Notes under the pieces: generated by a model
Databases searched by the model: none
Seen by the model: only the letters and a program-made list of their open reading frames with translations
What the model was told of the DNA's origin: nothing
In this document: one piece after another, positions 1 to 8,640 of the stretch
Position numbering within the stretch: the first letter of the stretch is position 1
Layout: each line of letters begins with the position of its first letter
Position numbers and translations under genes: made by a program
DNA from: Carboxylicivirga agarovorans
Lineage (GTDB): Bacteria > Bacteroidota > Bacteroidia > Bacteroidales > Marinilabiliaceae
NCBI RefSeq assembly: GCF_050589845.1
Contig: NZ_JBNGPA010000007.1
Coordinates: forward strand, 186,001 to 250,000
Length of the DNA stretch: 64,000 bases
Reading direction: 5' to 3'

Positions 1-2216
1 GAAACAGTGACGTATGACAAATCCTGTCCATCAGCAGTAATGGTTTGCCGGTCTGCACTAAGCTCTATATGGTGAGCTTTTCCGGCCGTATGTATTTCTT
101 TTTCAGCAACAGCTTTCCCTTGTTCATCGAAAGCTACTACCTTAAGGCTTCCCGCCTGGTATTCCACGTCATTCCACATCAGGCGGTACCGGTGTTGCTT
201 ACTTTTATCCTTTGTTTTGGTGCGAATACCCTGGCTAAGTCCATTAACAAACAATTCAGCACTATTGTAATTGGTATAAACATATACAGGGGTTATTTCG
301 CCTTCACGTCCCTCCCAGTTCCAGTGCGGTAGAATATGTAAGGTTTCATCACGGGTATTCCAGCGACTACGGTACAGATAATACCTATCTTTAGGTAAAC
401 CGGCTAAATCACATATACCAAAATAAGAGCTACGTGATGGCCAGAACTGATCAAAAGGTGTTGGTTCACCCAGGTAATCAAAACCTGTCCATACAAATTC
501 ACCGATCACCCACTGTTTATCATCCTGCAACACGAAGTCATCTTCAGGCAAGTTAGACCAACCGCAATATTCCATGTCGTAAGATGAGCACTGGTAGGTA
601 TCTCCATAGATCGCTTCTTTCTGCTGTTTGGAGGCGTTGTAATCATCTTTGATCTGCTCCACCGGGAAACGGTAGAATCCCCTTGTGCTCACAGTCGATG
701 CTGTTTCTGAACCCAACAACATGCCTTGTGGAAATTTCGAGTAAGCTTCTTCATACAGGTGCACGCGATAATTTAGACCCGGGATATCCATGACTGCGCC
801 GAAACCGCTCTTCATGGTTGCTTCGACCTGATCCATACCAACTGTGACTGGTCGGGTCGGATCTTCACGGTGAAAGATTTCCTGCAGCCACCTGGCACGT
901 TCCACTCCTTCTTCTCCATGCTGGTCAGGCACTTCATTTCCGGAACTCCACATGACAATACATGGGTGATTACGTGTGGCATGAACTAAATTAACCACGT
1001 CTTTTTCAGCCCACTCATCGAAAAACAGGTTGTAACCGTTTTTCATCTTCGGCTTTTTCCACTCATCAAAACTTTCTGCCAGAAACAAAAAGCCCATCTC
1101 ATCGCATAATTCAAGCTGCTCAACAGATGGCATGTTATGGGACGAACGAATGGCATTACAACCCATATCTTTCAGTATAGTCAGTTGGCGTTTTAATGCC
1201 GCTTTGTTTACAGCTGCCCCCAGGGGCCCCAGATCATGATGCAGACAAACACCCTTAAACTTGGTTACTTTGTTGTTGAGTATGAATCCCCCTTTATCAG
1301 CATTGTATTCAATTTGACGGATACCAAAGCGAACAGTCTCCTGGTCTTTCAGCACATTCTTCTTGTATAAACGCAACTCGGCGTAATAAAGATTGGGTGT
1401 TTCCACATCCCAGATAGCGGGATTATTAAGCGTGATGGATTGCTCGAATTCATTCCCCTTCTTTGCTTCACTTGTATTGCTTGCTACAATATTTCCTTTT
1501 ACATCCTTTATAATGGTTTCAATACGATCGCCACTTCCGTTTATTTTACTTTTAATATTGACAATAGCAAGCTTTTCAGTCACTTTCGGAGTTGTAATAA
1601 AATGTCCCCAATGTTTGAAAGACACTTCGTCCTTGACGATCAATTGAACTTTGCGATATAAACCAGCCCCAGGATACCACCTGGACGAGTAAGGCATATT
1701 TTCCAGACGTACAGCTAATAAGTTATCTCCGGTTTGCAGGTATTGACTAATATCAAAATAGAAATAGTTGTAACCATTCTTCCATTCGCCAACCTTTTTA
1801 CCATTGATAAAAACCTGTGGTTGACTCATGGCCCCATCAAAGCTTAACAGCACCTTTTTTCCACGTTGATAATCGGATACTGTAAACGTTTTGCGATACC
1901 ACCCTACTCCTACGTGAGGTAAGGCGCCTGTTCGACCTGTTTTTTCTGTGGCTATCTTCTCATTATTCTGTTTGATAATACCACTTTGCTTATCAACCTC
2001 TTCATCAAAAGGCCCTTTTATGGCCCAGTCATGCGGTACCGATACCGTTTCCCAATTATCAGTATTACAATCCGGTTTTTCTGCCCCCTTTATATCCTCA
2101 TTGATAAAATGCCATTGGCTATCCAGTAACTCCACCCTCCTTGAAGCGGAATCGTTTTGTGCACATCCCGCCAGAACCTGACTCATTACTATCAAACTAA
2201 TTATTACACTCTTCAT
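1..2216 (-). CDS. GH2 beta-galactosidase-like lipoprotein (partial, C-terminus outside window)
   Basis: Glycoside hydrolase family 2 enzyme, expected to remove beta-linked galactose or a related sugar from oligosaccharide ends. My reading from the ATG at 2214-2216 gives a lipoprotein signal peptide ending LAGC (Cys18), so it is probably periplasmic or surface-anchored. A jelly-roll sugar-binding domain follows (motifs VPHDW and GVGWYRK), then the TIM barrel with the acid/base in SSGNE (Glu428) and the nucleophile in LGSETAS (Glu504). A DUF4982-like segment lies around residues 620-670 (YTNYNSAELFVNG). The frame is open to base 1, so at least 738 residues are present and the C-terminus is missing. 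It lies 26 bp downstream of the sulfatase gene at 2243 and probably shares its transcript. GH2 membership is secure; beta-galactosidase specificity is inferred. Confidence 0.9.
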   Translation of the reverse strand, partial: MKSVIISLIVMSQVLAGCAQNDSASRRVELLDSQWHFINEDIKGAEKPDCNTDNWETVSVPHDWAIKGPFDEEVDKQSGIIKQNNEKIATEKTGRTGALPHVGVGWYRKTFTVSDYQRGKKVLLSFDGAMSQPQVFINGKKVGEWKNGYNYFYFDISQYLQTGDNLLAVRLENMPYSSRWYPGAGLYRKVQLIVKDEVSFKHWGHFITTPKVTEKLAIVNIKSKINGSGDRIETIIKDVKGNIVASNTSEAKKGNEFEQSITLNNPAIWDVETPNLYYAELRLYKKNVLKDQETVRFGIRQIEYNADKGGFILNNKVTKFKGVCLHHDLGPLGAAVNKAALKRQLTILKDMGCNAIRSSHNMPSVEQLELCDEMGFLFLAESFDEWKKPKMKNGYNLFFDEWAEKDVVNLVHATRNHPCIVMWSSGNEVPDQHGEEGVERARWLQEIFHREDPTRPVTVGMDQVEATMKSGFGAVMDIPGLNYRVHLYEEAYSKFPQGMLLGSETASTVSTRGFYRFPVEQIKDDYNASKQQKEAIYGDTYQCSSYDMEYCGWSNLPEDDFVLQDDKQWVIGEFVWTGFDYLGEPTPFDQFWPSRSSYFGICDLAGLPKDRYYLYRSRWNTRDETLHILPHWNWEGREGEITPVYVYTNYNSAELFVNGLSQGIRTKTKDKSKQHRYRLMWNDVEYQAGSLKVVAFDEQGKAVAEKEIHTAGKAHHIELSADRQTITADGQDLSYVTV

Positions 2217-2242
2217 ATCTGCTTATATTCGTTAAGCGCTTG

Positions 2243-3682
2243 TTATTGCTTTGTCGCTTCGTATCTCACTGACGGCTTATAATCCTGAATAATTCCACCC
2301 TCGGGAAACGCTTCATTATTTGCACGGTTGCTAAACGCTAATTCCATCAATTCTACAATTTCAGGGTGGTTGGCAGCCACATTGTGTTTTTCTTCCATAT
2401 CATTATCTAAGTTATACAACTCAGTCTTTGAATCAAGCCCGTAGCGTACACCTTTCCACTTGCCAATACGTGCCGACTGACGGAAACCTCCATTAGGCAT
2501 GATACGAAACCAGCCGTCCAGCTGAAATTCCCAATTCAGGTACTCATGTGCCATTTGTTCATTACCCATTAGGGTCGGAAGAAGAGATACTCCATTGGTA
2601 CCGCCCGGAAGATTAGCATTCGCTACCTGGGCAAAAGTCGGCATCAGATCCTGGGCGCTTCCAATATGCTGTGATTCATGACCTGCCTGTATCTTACCTT
2701 TCCAGTATGCGATCATCGGTACCCGAATACCGCCTTCATACAGATCACGTTTAATACCTTTAAACTGACCATTACTTTTGAAGAATTGAGGACTGTGACC
2801 ACGCCCCTCCTTATGTGCACCATTATCGCTGGTGAATATGATTAGGGTATTATCCAATTCTCCCATCTCTTCCAGTTTGGCCAACATTCGTCCTACCTGC
2901 TTATCTAAAAGCGTGATTTTTGATGCGTGAAAACGTTCAGCTTCCGGCCAGTCCTTATCCTGATAAAGGGTGTTATTCCCAATGGTATATTCATGTCCAT
3001 GCGGGGCACGGTATGACATAAAGAGGAAAAACGGCTTCTCTGAATCAATTGTATCCAACCAGTTAAAGGCGAGATTAGTTCTGAAATCATCCTTGCATTC
3101 CCACTCATTCACATGGTAATAAATGGAATCTTTCATTCCGTTAATCCAATGCATTTGTTCATCAAACACTCTTCCTCCAAAGCGTGAACTCCACTGCTCC
3201 TGAACAGCATAATCAAAACCCCGGTTATAAGCCCATGTTGATAAGTCATTTGGATCTCCCAAATGCCATTTACCTACAAATCCGGTTTGATAGCCAGCCT
3301 GACGCAGCATTTCAGCCATGGTGGTGTCATTTTTTTCAAGTGCCACTCGCATCCATTGGTCATCAGCGAAATGACCGCTGTTACCGCGAATGGTATTGTA
3401 GGATGAGGACTTACCCGTCATTAATACGGCACGCGACGGTGAACAAACCGCATTACCGGCATAAAAATCGGTAAAACGCATGCCTTGTTTTGCCAGGCTA
3501 TCCAATACTGGCGTTTGTATTTTTTCCTGTCCATAACAGCCTAATTCTCCATATCCCATATCATCGGCCAGTAGCAGCAGAATGTTAGGCTGTTTATCTA
3601 TTGATCCGGGCTTTTCTTTGCTGCTACAAGCAAGAAAAAGGCTTGCAATTATAAATGTGTATATAAATTGTATATGCTTCAT
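2243..3682 (-). CDS. S1 family sulfatase (arylsulfatase A-like), lipoprotein
   Basis: Formylglycine-dependent sulfatase that would hydrolyse sulfate esters on the PUL substrate. The N-terminus is a lipoprotein signal (FLAC, Cys19). The metal-binding DD pair lies in LLADDMGYGELGCYG, the maturation motif CSPSR has Cys80 as the residue converted to formylglycine, GKWHLG follows, and the calcium-site segment is TSDNGAHKEG. The length of 479 aa is normal for S1. It is clearly a paralogue of the sulfatase at 27790-29241: both share AVLMTGK, RGN, and SNG...KRDLYEGGIRVP. It sits 31 bp after the sulfatase at 3714 and 26 bp before the GH2 gene, so the three form one unit. The exact sulfate position attacked is unknown. 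Confidence 0.92.
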   Translation of the reverse strand: MKHIQFIYTFIIASLFLACSSKEKPGSIDKQPNILLLLADDMGYGELGCYGQEKIQTPVLDSLAKQGMRFTDFYAGNAVCSPSRAVLMTGKSSSYNTIRGNSGHFADDQWMRVALEKNDTTMAEMLRQAGYQTGFVGKWHLGDPNDLSTWAYNRGFDYAVQEQWSSRFGGRVFDEQMHWINGMKDSIYYHVNEWECKDDFRTNLAFNWLDTIDSEKPFFLFMSYRAPHGHEYTIGNNTLYQDKDWPEAERFHASKITLLDKQVGRMLAKLEEMGELDNTLIIFTSDNGAHKEGRGHSPQFFKSNGQFKGIKRDLYEGGIRVPMIAYWKGKIQAGHESQHIGSAQDLMPTFAQVANANLPGGTNGVSLLPTLMGNEQMAHEYLNWEFQLDGWFRIMPNGGFRQSARIGKWKGVRYGLDSKTELYNLDNDMEEKHNVAANHPEIVELMELAFSNRANNEAFPEGGIIQDYKPSVRYEATKQ

Positions 3683-3713
3683 TGATGTGAGGTCTTTGTA
3701 TCTTGCAACGTAA

Positions 3714-5225
3714 TTAGCGCGTTACTTCGTTATTTTTAATACGTTCAATTTCGGCCTGAAACTTTTTAACCAGTCTCTTATTCTTATCGGCAATATTTAT
3801 TTGCTCTCCAATATCAATTGATAAATCAAATAACTGGGGTACGTTTGAAGTGCCAGACTCTATATTTTTTTCAAGCTTGATCCAGCCTGGATTTTTCTTA
3901 GTCGGATGGATGTACTTGTAATTTCCATGACGTAATGAAAGTGTTACTGATTCTTCCAGTAAAAAATCACGTCCCTTGTCAGACTGTCCGGCGAAGGTAG
4001 ACCACATGGCATAACTATCAGGAGCTTCTGTGGCTGTTAGCTCATGACCTATTAATTCGGCAAATGAAGCATACAAGTCGGTTTGTGTCACCAATGCATT
4101 ACTTTCTTTTGCCTCAATGGTGCCCGGCCAGTACACAATGGTAGGAACCCGGGTTCCCGCCTCGTAAGCACTGTACTTATTTCCCCTGTATGGACCTGCC
4201 GGTTCATGTTTACCCAATAACTCTACAGATTCATCGGTATAGCCATCATCCAACACAGGTCCGTTATCGCTTGAGAATACAATGAGTGTATTTTCACTAA
4301 GTCCTCTTTTTTCAAGATGTTTAACCAGCTCTCCGGTGATGTAATCCATCTGAACAATGGCATCACCCCTTACCCCCATATTTGTAGCACCTATAAAACG
4401 TGCATCGGGTAAACGTGGTACGTGAATATCGTGAAAAGCAAAATATAAAAAGAATGGCTGATCCTGATTGTCATCAATAAAGGTACGTGCTTTATGTAAC
4501 ATTTGGTAAGGCACTGTTTCGTCGCGGAAACGAGCTGCATTACCCCCCGACATGTAACCAATGCGACTAACACCGTTCACAATGGTTTTACCATGAAATT
4601 TATCTGAAGGATAACGCAGTAATTCAGGATTTTCAATTCCCGTTGGATCATTGCCCACTTTCTTCTTATAATCGATTTTAATTGGATCTTCGGGATCCAG
4701 ACCAACAACATGATGATTCTCCAGCATAACCGAAGGTACACGGTCGCCTGTTGATGGAATCAGATAGCTGTAATCAAATCCTATTTCCAATGGTCCGGGA
4801 GCTACTTTGCCATTCCAGTCCACATCCCCATTTCCCAATCCTAAATGCCATTTCCCAATAACAGCCGTACTGTAGCCATTTTGTTTTAACATACCAGGCA
4901 ATGTTGGCCTGTCGGTACTAATCAACAGTGGAGCATCTCCGGGTAATACTGCCGCATCTTTCCGAAAAGCATAACGTCCTGTTAGCAATGAGTATCGCGA
5001 TGGTGTGCAAGTTGCAGCCGAGCAATGGCCATCGGTAAACTTAATGCCACCCTTTGCTAATTTATCCACGTTGGGTGTATTTACCTCTGTTGCGCCATAG
5101 CTGCTTAAGTCGCCATAACCTAAATCATCTACATAAATGATAACGATATTTGGTTTGGTATCCTGGGCACAGGCAAGTCTTAGCAGCAGCAGACTCAATA
5201 TAATTAAAGATAGTTTCTTCATCAC
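3714..5225 (-). CDS. S1 family sulfatase, secreted
   Basis: Sulfatase of 503 aa with a cleavable signal peptide (residues 1-20, ending LACA). Metal ligands lie in YVDDLGYGDLSSYGA, the maturation motif CTPSR has Cys73 as the formylglycine site, and GKWHLGLG and SSDNGPVLDDGY follow. The last two, with GPYRGNKYSAYEAGTRVP, are shared almost residue for residue with the 26211-27764 protein, so the two are paralogues in one locus. The family resembles S1_15-type sulfatases known from algal and mucin glycan loci, but I assign this only by look. It is the first gene after a 468-bp non-coding stretch, so it probably starts its own transcript with the next sulfatase and the GH2 gene. Confidence 0.92.
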   Translation of the reverse strand: MMKKLSLIILSLLLLRLACAQDTKPNIVIIYVDDLGYGDLSSYGATEVNTPNVDKLAKGGIKFTDGHCSAATCTPSRYSLLTGRYAFRKDAAVLPGDAPLLISTDRPTLPGMLKQNGYSTAVIGKWHLGLGNGDVDWNGKVAPGPLEIGFDYSYLIPSTGDRVPSVMLENHHVVGLDPEDPIKIDYKKKVGNDPTGIENPELLRYPSDKFHGKTIVNGVSRIGYMSGGNAARFRDETVPYQMLHKARTFIDDNQDQPFFLYFAFHDIHVPRLPDARFIGATNMGVRGDAIVQMDYITGELVKHLEKRGLSENTLIVFSSDNGPVLDDGYTDESVELLGKHEPAGPYRGNKYSAYEAGTRVPTIVYWPGTIEAKESNALVTQTDLYASFAELIGHELTATEAPDSYAMWSTFAGQSDKGRDFLLEESVTLSLRHGNYKYIHPTKKNPGWIKLEKNIESGTSNVPQLFDLSIDIGEQINIADKNKRLVKKFQAEIERIKNNEVTR

Positions 5226-5693
5226 TTAAATATTATTTCTAATTGTCAGATGGAACTCTTAAATAAATTCAACATTCTCAGTGAAAAATTGAATTTACAT
5301 AATCGTTTCATAGTCCGGTTCTAAAAGTTGATACTTTGTCAATTTTAAAACTAGCTATAAAGTATACCAATAAGTGTCACAGATTAGTCAAGGGCTATCT
5401 GATATAAGGCAATGGTGGTTTTGTGTTAATTTTAGGCTTATTTTGCGCACATTTCCTGGCACAACTTATTGTCTTTGCATTGATTTACAAGCCAATGATT
5501 CAATTTGATTTATTGGTCTTTGGTGAGAATCTGCACAACAAACATCCTGATTTAATGTTTCGTATTGTTCATTGCCACACAAATACCAATCAATATCTTA
5601 TAGCCTGCTTGACTATTAATGGATGATTTAAGCTTTAAATCAGATAAAATACGCGTTGTAATCACGCCTATTCTATCTGATCATATTTATAAA
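5226..5693. other. 468-bp intergenic region, upstream of the 3714-5225 sulfatase
   Basis: No convincing gene. It holds the inverted repeat 5640-5680 next to the beta-helix stop codon. A second 9-bp inverted repeat (5264-5272 with 5289-5297, AAATTCAA core) lies just upstream of the sulfatase start. I found no match to the Bacteroidota TAnnTTTG promoter core on the minus strand, so a promoter here may depend on an activator. The 67-codon plus-strand reading frame in it looks non-coding. Confidence 0.5.
5640..5680 (-). terminator. Long imperfect hairpin, probable terminator of the 5694-7196 gene
   Basis: Arms 5640-5655 and 5665-5680 pair over 16 bp with two mismatches around a 9-nt loop, starting 13 bp past the stop codon of the beta-helix gene. 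The sequence after the stem on the minus strand is only moderately T-rich, so termination or 3'-end stabilisation are both possible. Confidence 0.55.
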
Positions 5694-7196
5694 TTATCTA
5701 TTTAGAATGCTCTTCATCTTCTCATCGTCCTTAAAAAAGACTTCAATCATCTTTTTCTTCCAGTCTGCATCATAATCGTCCATTTGATCCTTAGCCCACA
5801 CCGGAACTTCAGTGCTGGTTTTTAGTTCCATCATGTTATTTTCAAAAGCATTATCCACACAATATGTTTGAATGCTTTCACCATAGAACATGCGATATGG
5901 TTCTGTAAATTCCATTTGGTTATTGGCAACCAATGTTTTATTGGCCCATGGTCCGCCCCAATTATCCATCTGGATAAAAGTCCGGTCAATGTCAGTACTT
6001 TCTTTCTCAGGAAAAAGAAAGAGATTGTGTTGTATGTAATTGTTTTCTACCGGACCGGATATATGCATGCAAGGCGAAAACCAACCACGGCGCTCTGTGG
6101 GATAAGGGCGGATGCCATCATTGACACTTACATTATAGCGCACAATGGTATTTTTAGTTCCAACATTTGAAGGTGTATTGATGGTGTTACCTTTATTGCA
6201 TATTAAAAGGAAACCACCATAGTTATCATGACTGTAATTGTACTGAATGGTGGTATTGATGCAGTTCCAGTCCGAATCAAAACCCTGTCCGTCCCATTTG
6301 GCTGTATGGCCTGATACTTCATTAAACTGAATAAGGGTATTATCGGCACTCCATGGCCAAATGCCTGCCGCGGCTTCAGCATGTGATAATATATCGGGGC
6401 AGTCACGCATGGTATTGTATTCAATTAATGCGCCATCGGTTCCTATAGGTACAATGCCGTCGCCAGGTATACCTTCCAGGAGGTTATTTCTAATGATCAC
6501 ATTGGTGGATGGGTGCCAGTTATCCCTTTTGGTATAGCCACGAGCATTAATACCATTGCGGGCACAATCCTTCAGGTGACAGTTTTGAATAATTAAACTG
6601 TCAAATGTAGTGATGTATTTATCACCATGGTTACACCATAAAATGGCCGAACCACCACCTTTGCTTTTTACCAGGCTGCCATTCACATCGTGGATAAACA
6701 GATTATCAAGTATAATGTGTTTTGTTTCACCACAGTTCTCAGCTTCTACAATCAGCCCTCTGCGACCATTCTCTCGTTCTGATCCTTTGTTGGTAATTTC
6801 CAAATCGTACAATTCTACATAAGCCATATTGTACAGATGTACAGCTGCTTTAAATTTGCCCTCACCGTTTATTTTCGGTCTGTCTTCTCCTCCATATTTT
6901 GAAATGATAATGGGATTACCGGGCTTACCTATACCTTTGGGTTTTAACTGTCCACTATACGACGTGCCGCTTTTTAATAGTACATGTGTACCTGCAGATA
7001 AGGTAAGTGAATTAATTTTTTCAATTGAAGCAAAGGCCTTATCAGGTGTGGTGCCATTATTAGAATCATTCCCGGTATTGGCATCAACATAATAAGTAAT
7101 GTAAGTCTTATCTGTTTGTTTGATATTATCTTTTGTACTGCATCCAAAGAGCATGATCGATGCAAATAATAGAGTTATATAATATGCTGTCTTCAT
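5694..7196 (-). CDS. Right-handed parallel beta-helix lipoprotein
   Basis: A 500-aa protein with a lipoprotein signal (LFGC, Cys19) and the start of many beta-helix carbohydrate enzymes: YYVDANTGNDSNNG, then a phase of short beta-strand repeats (for example NTLIQFNEVSG and TTIQYNYSHDN). It shares a conserved block with the beta-helix proteins at 18862 and 37025: D-x(2)-GF-x-D near QYN, then GGF and RYNVSVNDG. Such helices host lyases and hydrolases (PL6, PL9, GH28, GH82, GH110, GH141), but I recognise no family signature, so the activity is open. The start codon is only about 20 bp past a strong hairpin at 7223-7253 that ends the susCD operon, so expression may depend on read-through. Confidence 0.8.
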   Translation of the reverse strand: MKTAYYITLLFASIMLFGCSTKDNIKQTDKTYITYYVDANTGNDSNNGTTPDKAFASIEKINSLTLSAGTHVLLKSGTSYSGQLKPKGIGKPGNPIIISKYGGEDRPKINGEGKFKAAVHLYNMAYVELYDLEITNKGSERENGRRGLIVEAENCGETKHIILDNLFIHDVNGSLVKSKGGGSAILWCNHGDKYITTFDSLIIQNCHLKDCARNGINARGYTKRDNWHPSTNVIIRNNLLEGIPGDGIVPIGTDGALIEYNTMRDCPDILSHAEAAAGIWPWSADNTLIQFNEVSGHTAKWDGQGFDSDWNCINTTIQYNYSHDNYGGFLLICNKGNTINTPSNVGTKNTIVRYNVSVNDGIRPYPTERRGWFSPCMHISGPVENNYIQHNLFLFPEKESTDIDRTFIQMDNWGGPWANKTLVANNQMEFTEPYRMFYGESIQTYCVDNAFENNMMELKTSTEVPVWAKDQMDDYDADWKKKMIEVFFKDDEKMKSILNR

Positions 7197-7210
7197 TTTT
7201 CAGATTTGTT

Positions 7211-7253
7211 TTATAAATAAAAGAATGGCAGACCTCTGTGAGATCTGCCATTC
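7211..7253 (-). terminator. Intrinsic terminator of the susCDCD-SGBP operon
   Basis: Arms 7223-7232 and 7244-7253 pair perfectly over 10 bp (GAATGGCAGA), with a further CTC/GAG pairing inside the loop. On the minus strand the stem is followed by CTTTTATTTATAAAA. It lies 51 bp after the stop codon of the 7304 gene. Confidence 0.8.
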
Positions 7254-7303
7254 AATCGTATCATATGTGATATATCTTCAAATCCATTGATTATTCAATC
7301 AAT

Positions 7304-8620
7304 CTATTGAGCGTCCGGTTTTTTAAAAACTGCAATATCGTCCATAAATAAATCAGAAGCAGCAATACCATCGTTCTTAAAGAAATTAAACTTATATGTT
7401 CCCGTAGCAAGCGCAGTTAATTCAACTTCTTCAGTTGTCCATTCAGTAGTAGACTTTAAATCCCAAGTCACAGCTGTTCCAGTAGCAGATGGTGTGTAAG
7501 AACCAACGGTAGTATTAGTAGCTGCATCTGTATTCCACTTGTAAGTATATCTGAAAATATATACTTCACCTGCTTCTAATACAATATCTTTCTGCATAAA
7601 TGAGCCTTTTTTATTGTGAATACGACCACAAAAATCGCCTCGGTACACATCAATGACATCACTTCCAACAGCTCCATTACCCCACGTATTCCAACCTCCT
7701 GGAAATGCTTCTTCAAAATCACCATTGGCAAGCACGTTAAGCGGTTGACTTCCCATTGAGGTGGCTGCATCAGCTTCTCCAAATGGACTGTAAGCAACAA
7801 GGCTATATTCTTTAGGGGAAGCAGTTCCTTCATAATCAATATATGTCGTTTCAGTTAATTGATCGGCTATTACCTGACCGTCCACTAAGATTTTGTAATA
7901 CTGAACATTATCAACCGGATCCCATTTAAGCTCTACAAAAAATGGGTTATCTCTGGTTGCAATGAAATTTCCAGGTGTTACCGGAGGTGGAGCCTGAGTA
8001 ATAATCCCGTCATCAACAGCTGCTTCAGCCTCACCACACGTACTGTAAGCAATAACAGAGTATGTCTTAGCATATATTGTTACATCATTATCAGTATATT
8101 CTGTTTCTGTTACATCGGCAATTACTTCACCTTCAACTTCAATTCGATAGCCGGTAGCGTTTTTATCGGCATCCCATGTCAGAACAATTTTTGTTGCATA
8201 CTCCTCGTCGGAAGCATTAAAATTGCTAACCATAGCAGGTGTACCAAATAATTGACCTGTTCCTGACACCGATTCAGCATCTCCATGTGTATTCGTTGAA
8301 ACAATTTTGTAGTTAATTAAATCATTATGATCAGGGACATATACAAACATCGTCTCTGTAAGACCTTCAACTATCAAAGTTTCGTCGGCATATATATCAT
8401 AACCAGCAGCTCTGGGAATTGTATCCCATTCAATTATAACTTCGGAGCAAGAGCTTGTTATTTCGAGTCCTGTTACTGATGCAGGCGTATCTGTACGGGG
8501 TGCTGGCGTTAATGCTTCATCAACACTAAACTCCCCAATTGTATACTGTTCTTCACAACCTACAATCACCATTGCAGCAGCTAGTAGGCTAAGAAATATA
8601 TTTTTGCGTATCATATTCAA
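7304..8620 (-). CDS. SusE/F-like surface glycan-binding lipoprotein with Fn3-like repeats
   Basis: Outer-membrane glycan-binding protein of 438 aa, working beside SusC/SusD to hold oligosaccharides at the cell surface. The lipobox is VGC (Cys22) followed by acidic residues (EE), as in surface-exported lipoproteins. Three fibronectin-III-like domains follow, about residues 45-125, 128-205 and 213-290, each with a Y-x-I core (AGYDIYADE, TGYRIEVEG, QYYKILVDG) and G-[ED]-A-[ED] near its end. The C-terminal 145 residues form a CBM-like jelly roll starting NGDFEEAFPGGW and ending MDDIAVFKK. It is the last gene of the susC-susD-susC-susD operon, 20 bp after susD. A start at Met3 is equally possible. 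Confidence 0.85.
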   Translation of the reverse strand: MNMIRKNIFLSLLAAAMVIVGCEEQYTIGEFSVDEALTPAPRTDTPASVTGLEITSSCSEVIIEWDTIPRAAGYDIYADETLIVEGLTETMFVYVPDHNDLINYKIVSTNTHGDAESVSGTGQLFGTPAMVSNFNASDEEYATKIVLTWDADKNATGYRIEVEGEVIADVTETEYTDNDVTIYAKTYSVIAYSTCGEAEAAVDDGIITQAPPPVTPGNFIATRDNPFFVELKWDPVDNVQYYKILVDGQVIADQLTETTYIDYEGTASPKEYSLVAYSPFGEADAATSMGSQPLNVLANGDFEEAFPGGWNTWGNGAVGSDVIDVYRGDFCGRIHNKKGSFMQKDIVLEAGEVYIFRYTYKWNTDAATNTTVGSYTPSATGTAVTWDLKSTTEWTTEEVELTALATGTYKFNFFKNDGIAASDLFMDDIAVFKKPDAQ

Positions 8621-8640
8621 AAATTTTTAAAGTTCATATC

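Noticed and set aside
1..2216. Plus-strand frames at 45-332, 1393-1661 and 1948-2181
   Set aside because: The minus strand reads as a continuous GH2 enzyme with both catalytic glutamates; these frames are its shadows.
5423..5626. 67-codon plus-strand reading frame in the 5226-5693 gap
   Set aside because: Hydrophobic start but no ribosome-binding site, opposite to all neighbours, and no recognisable domain; probably chance.
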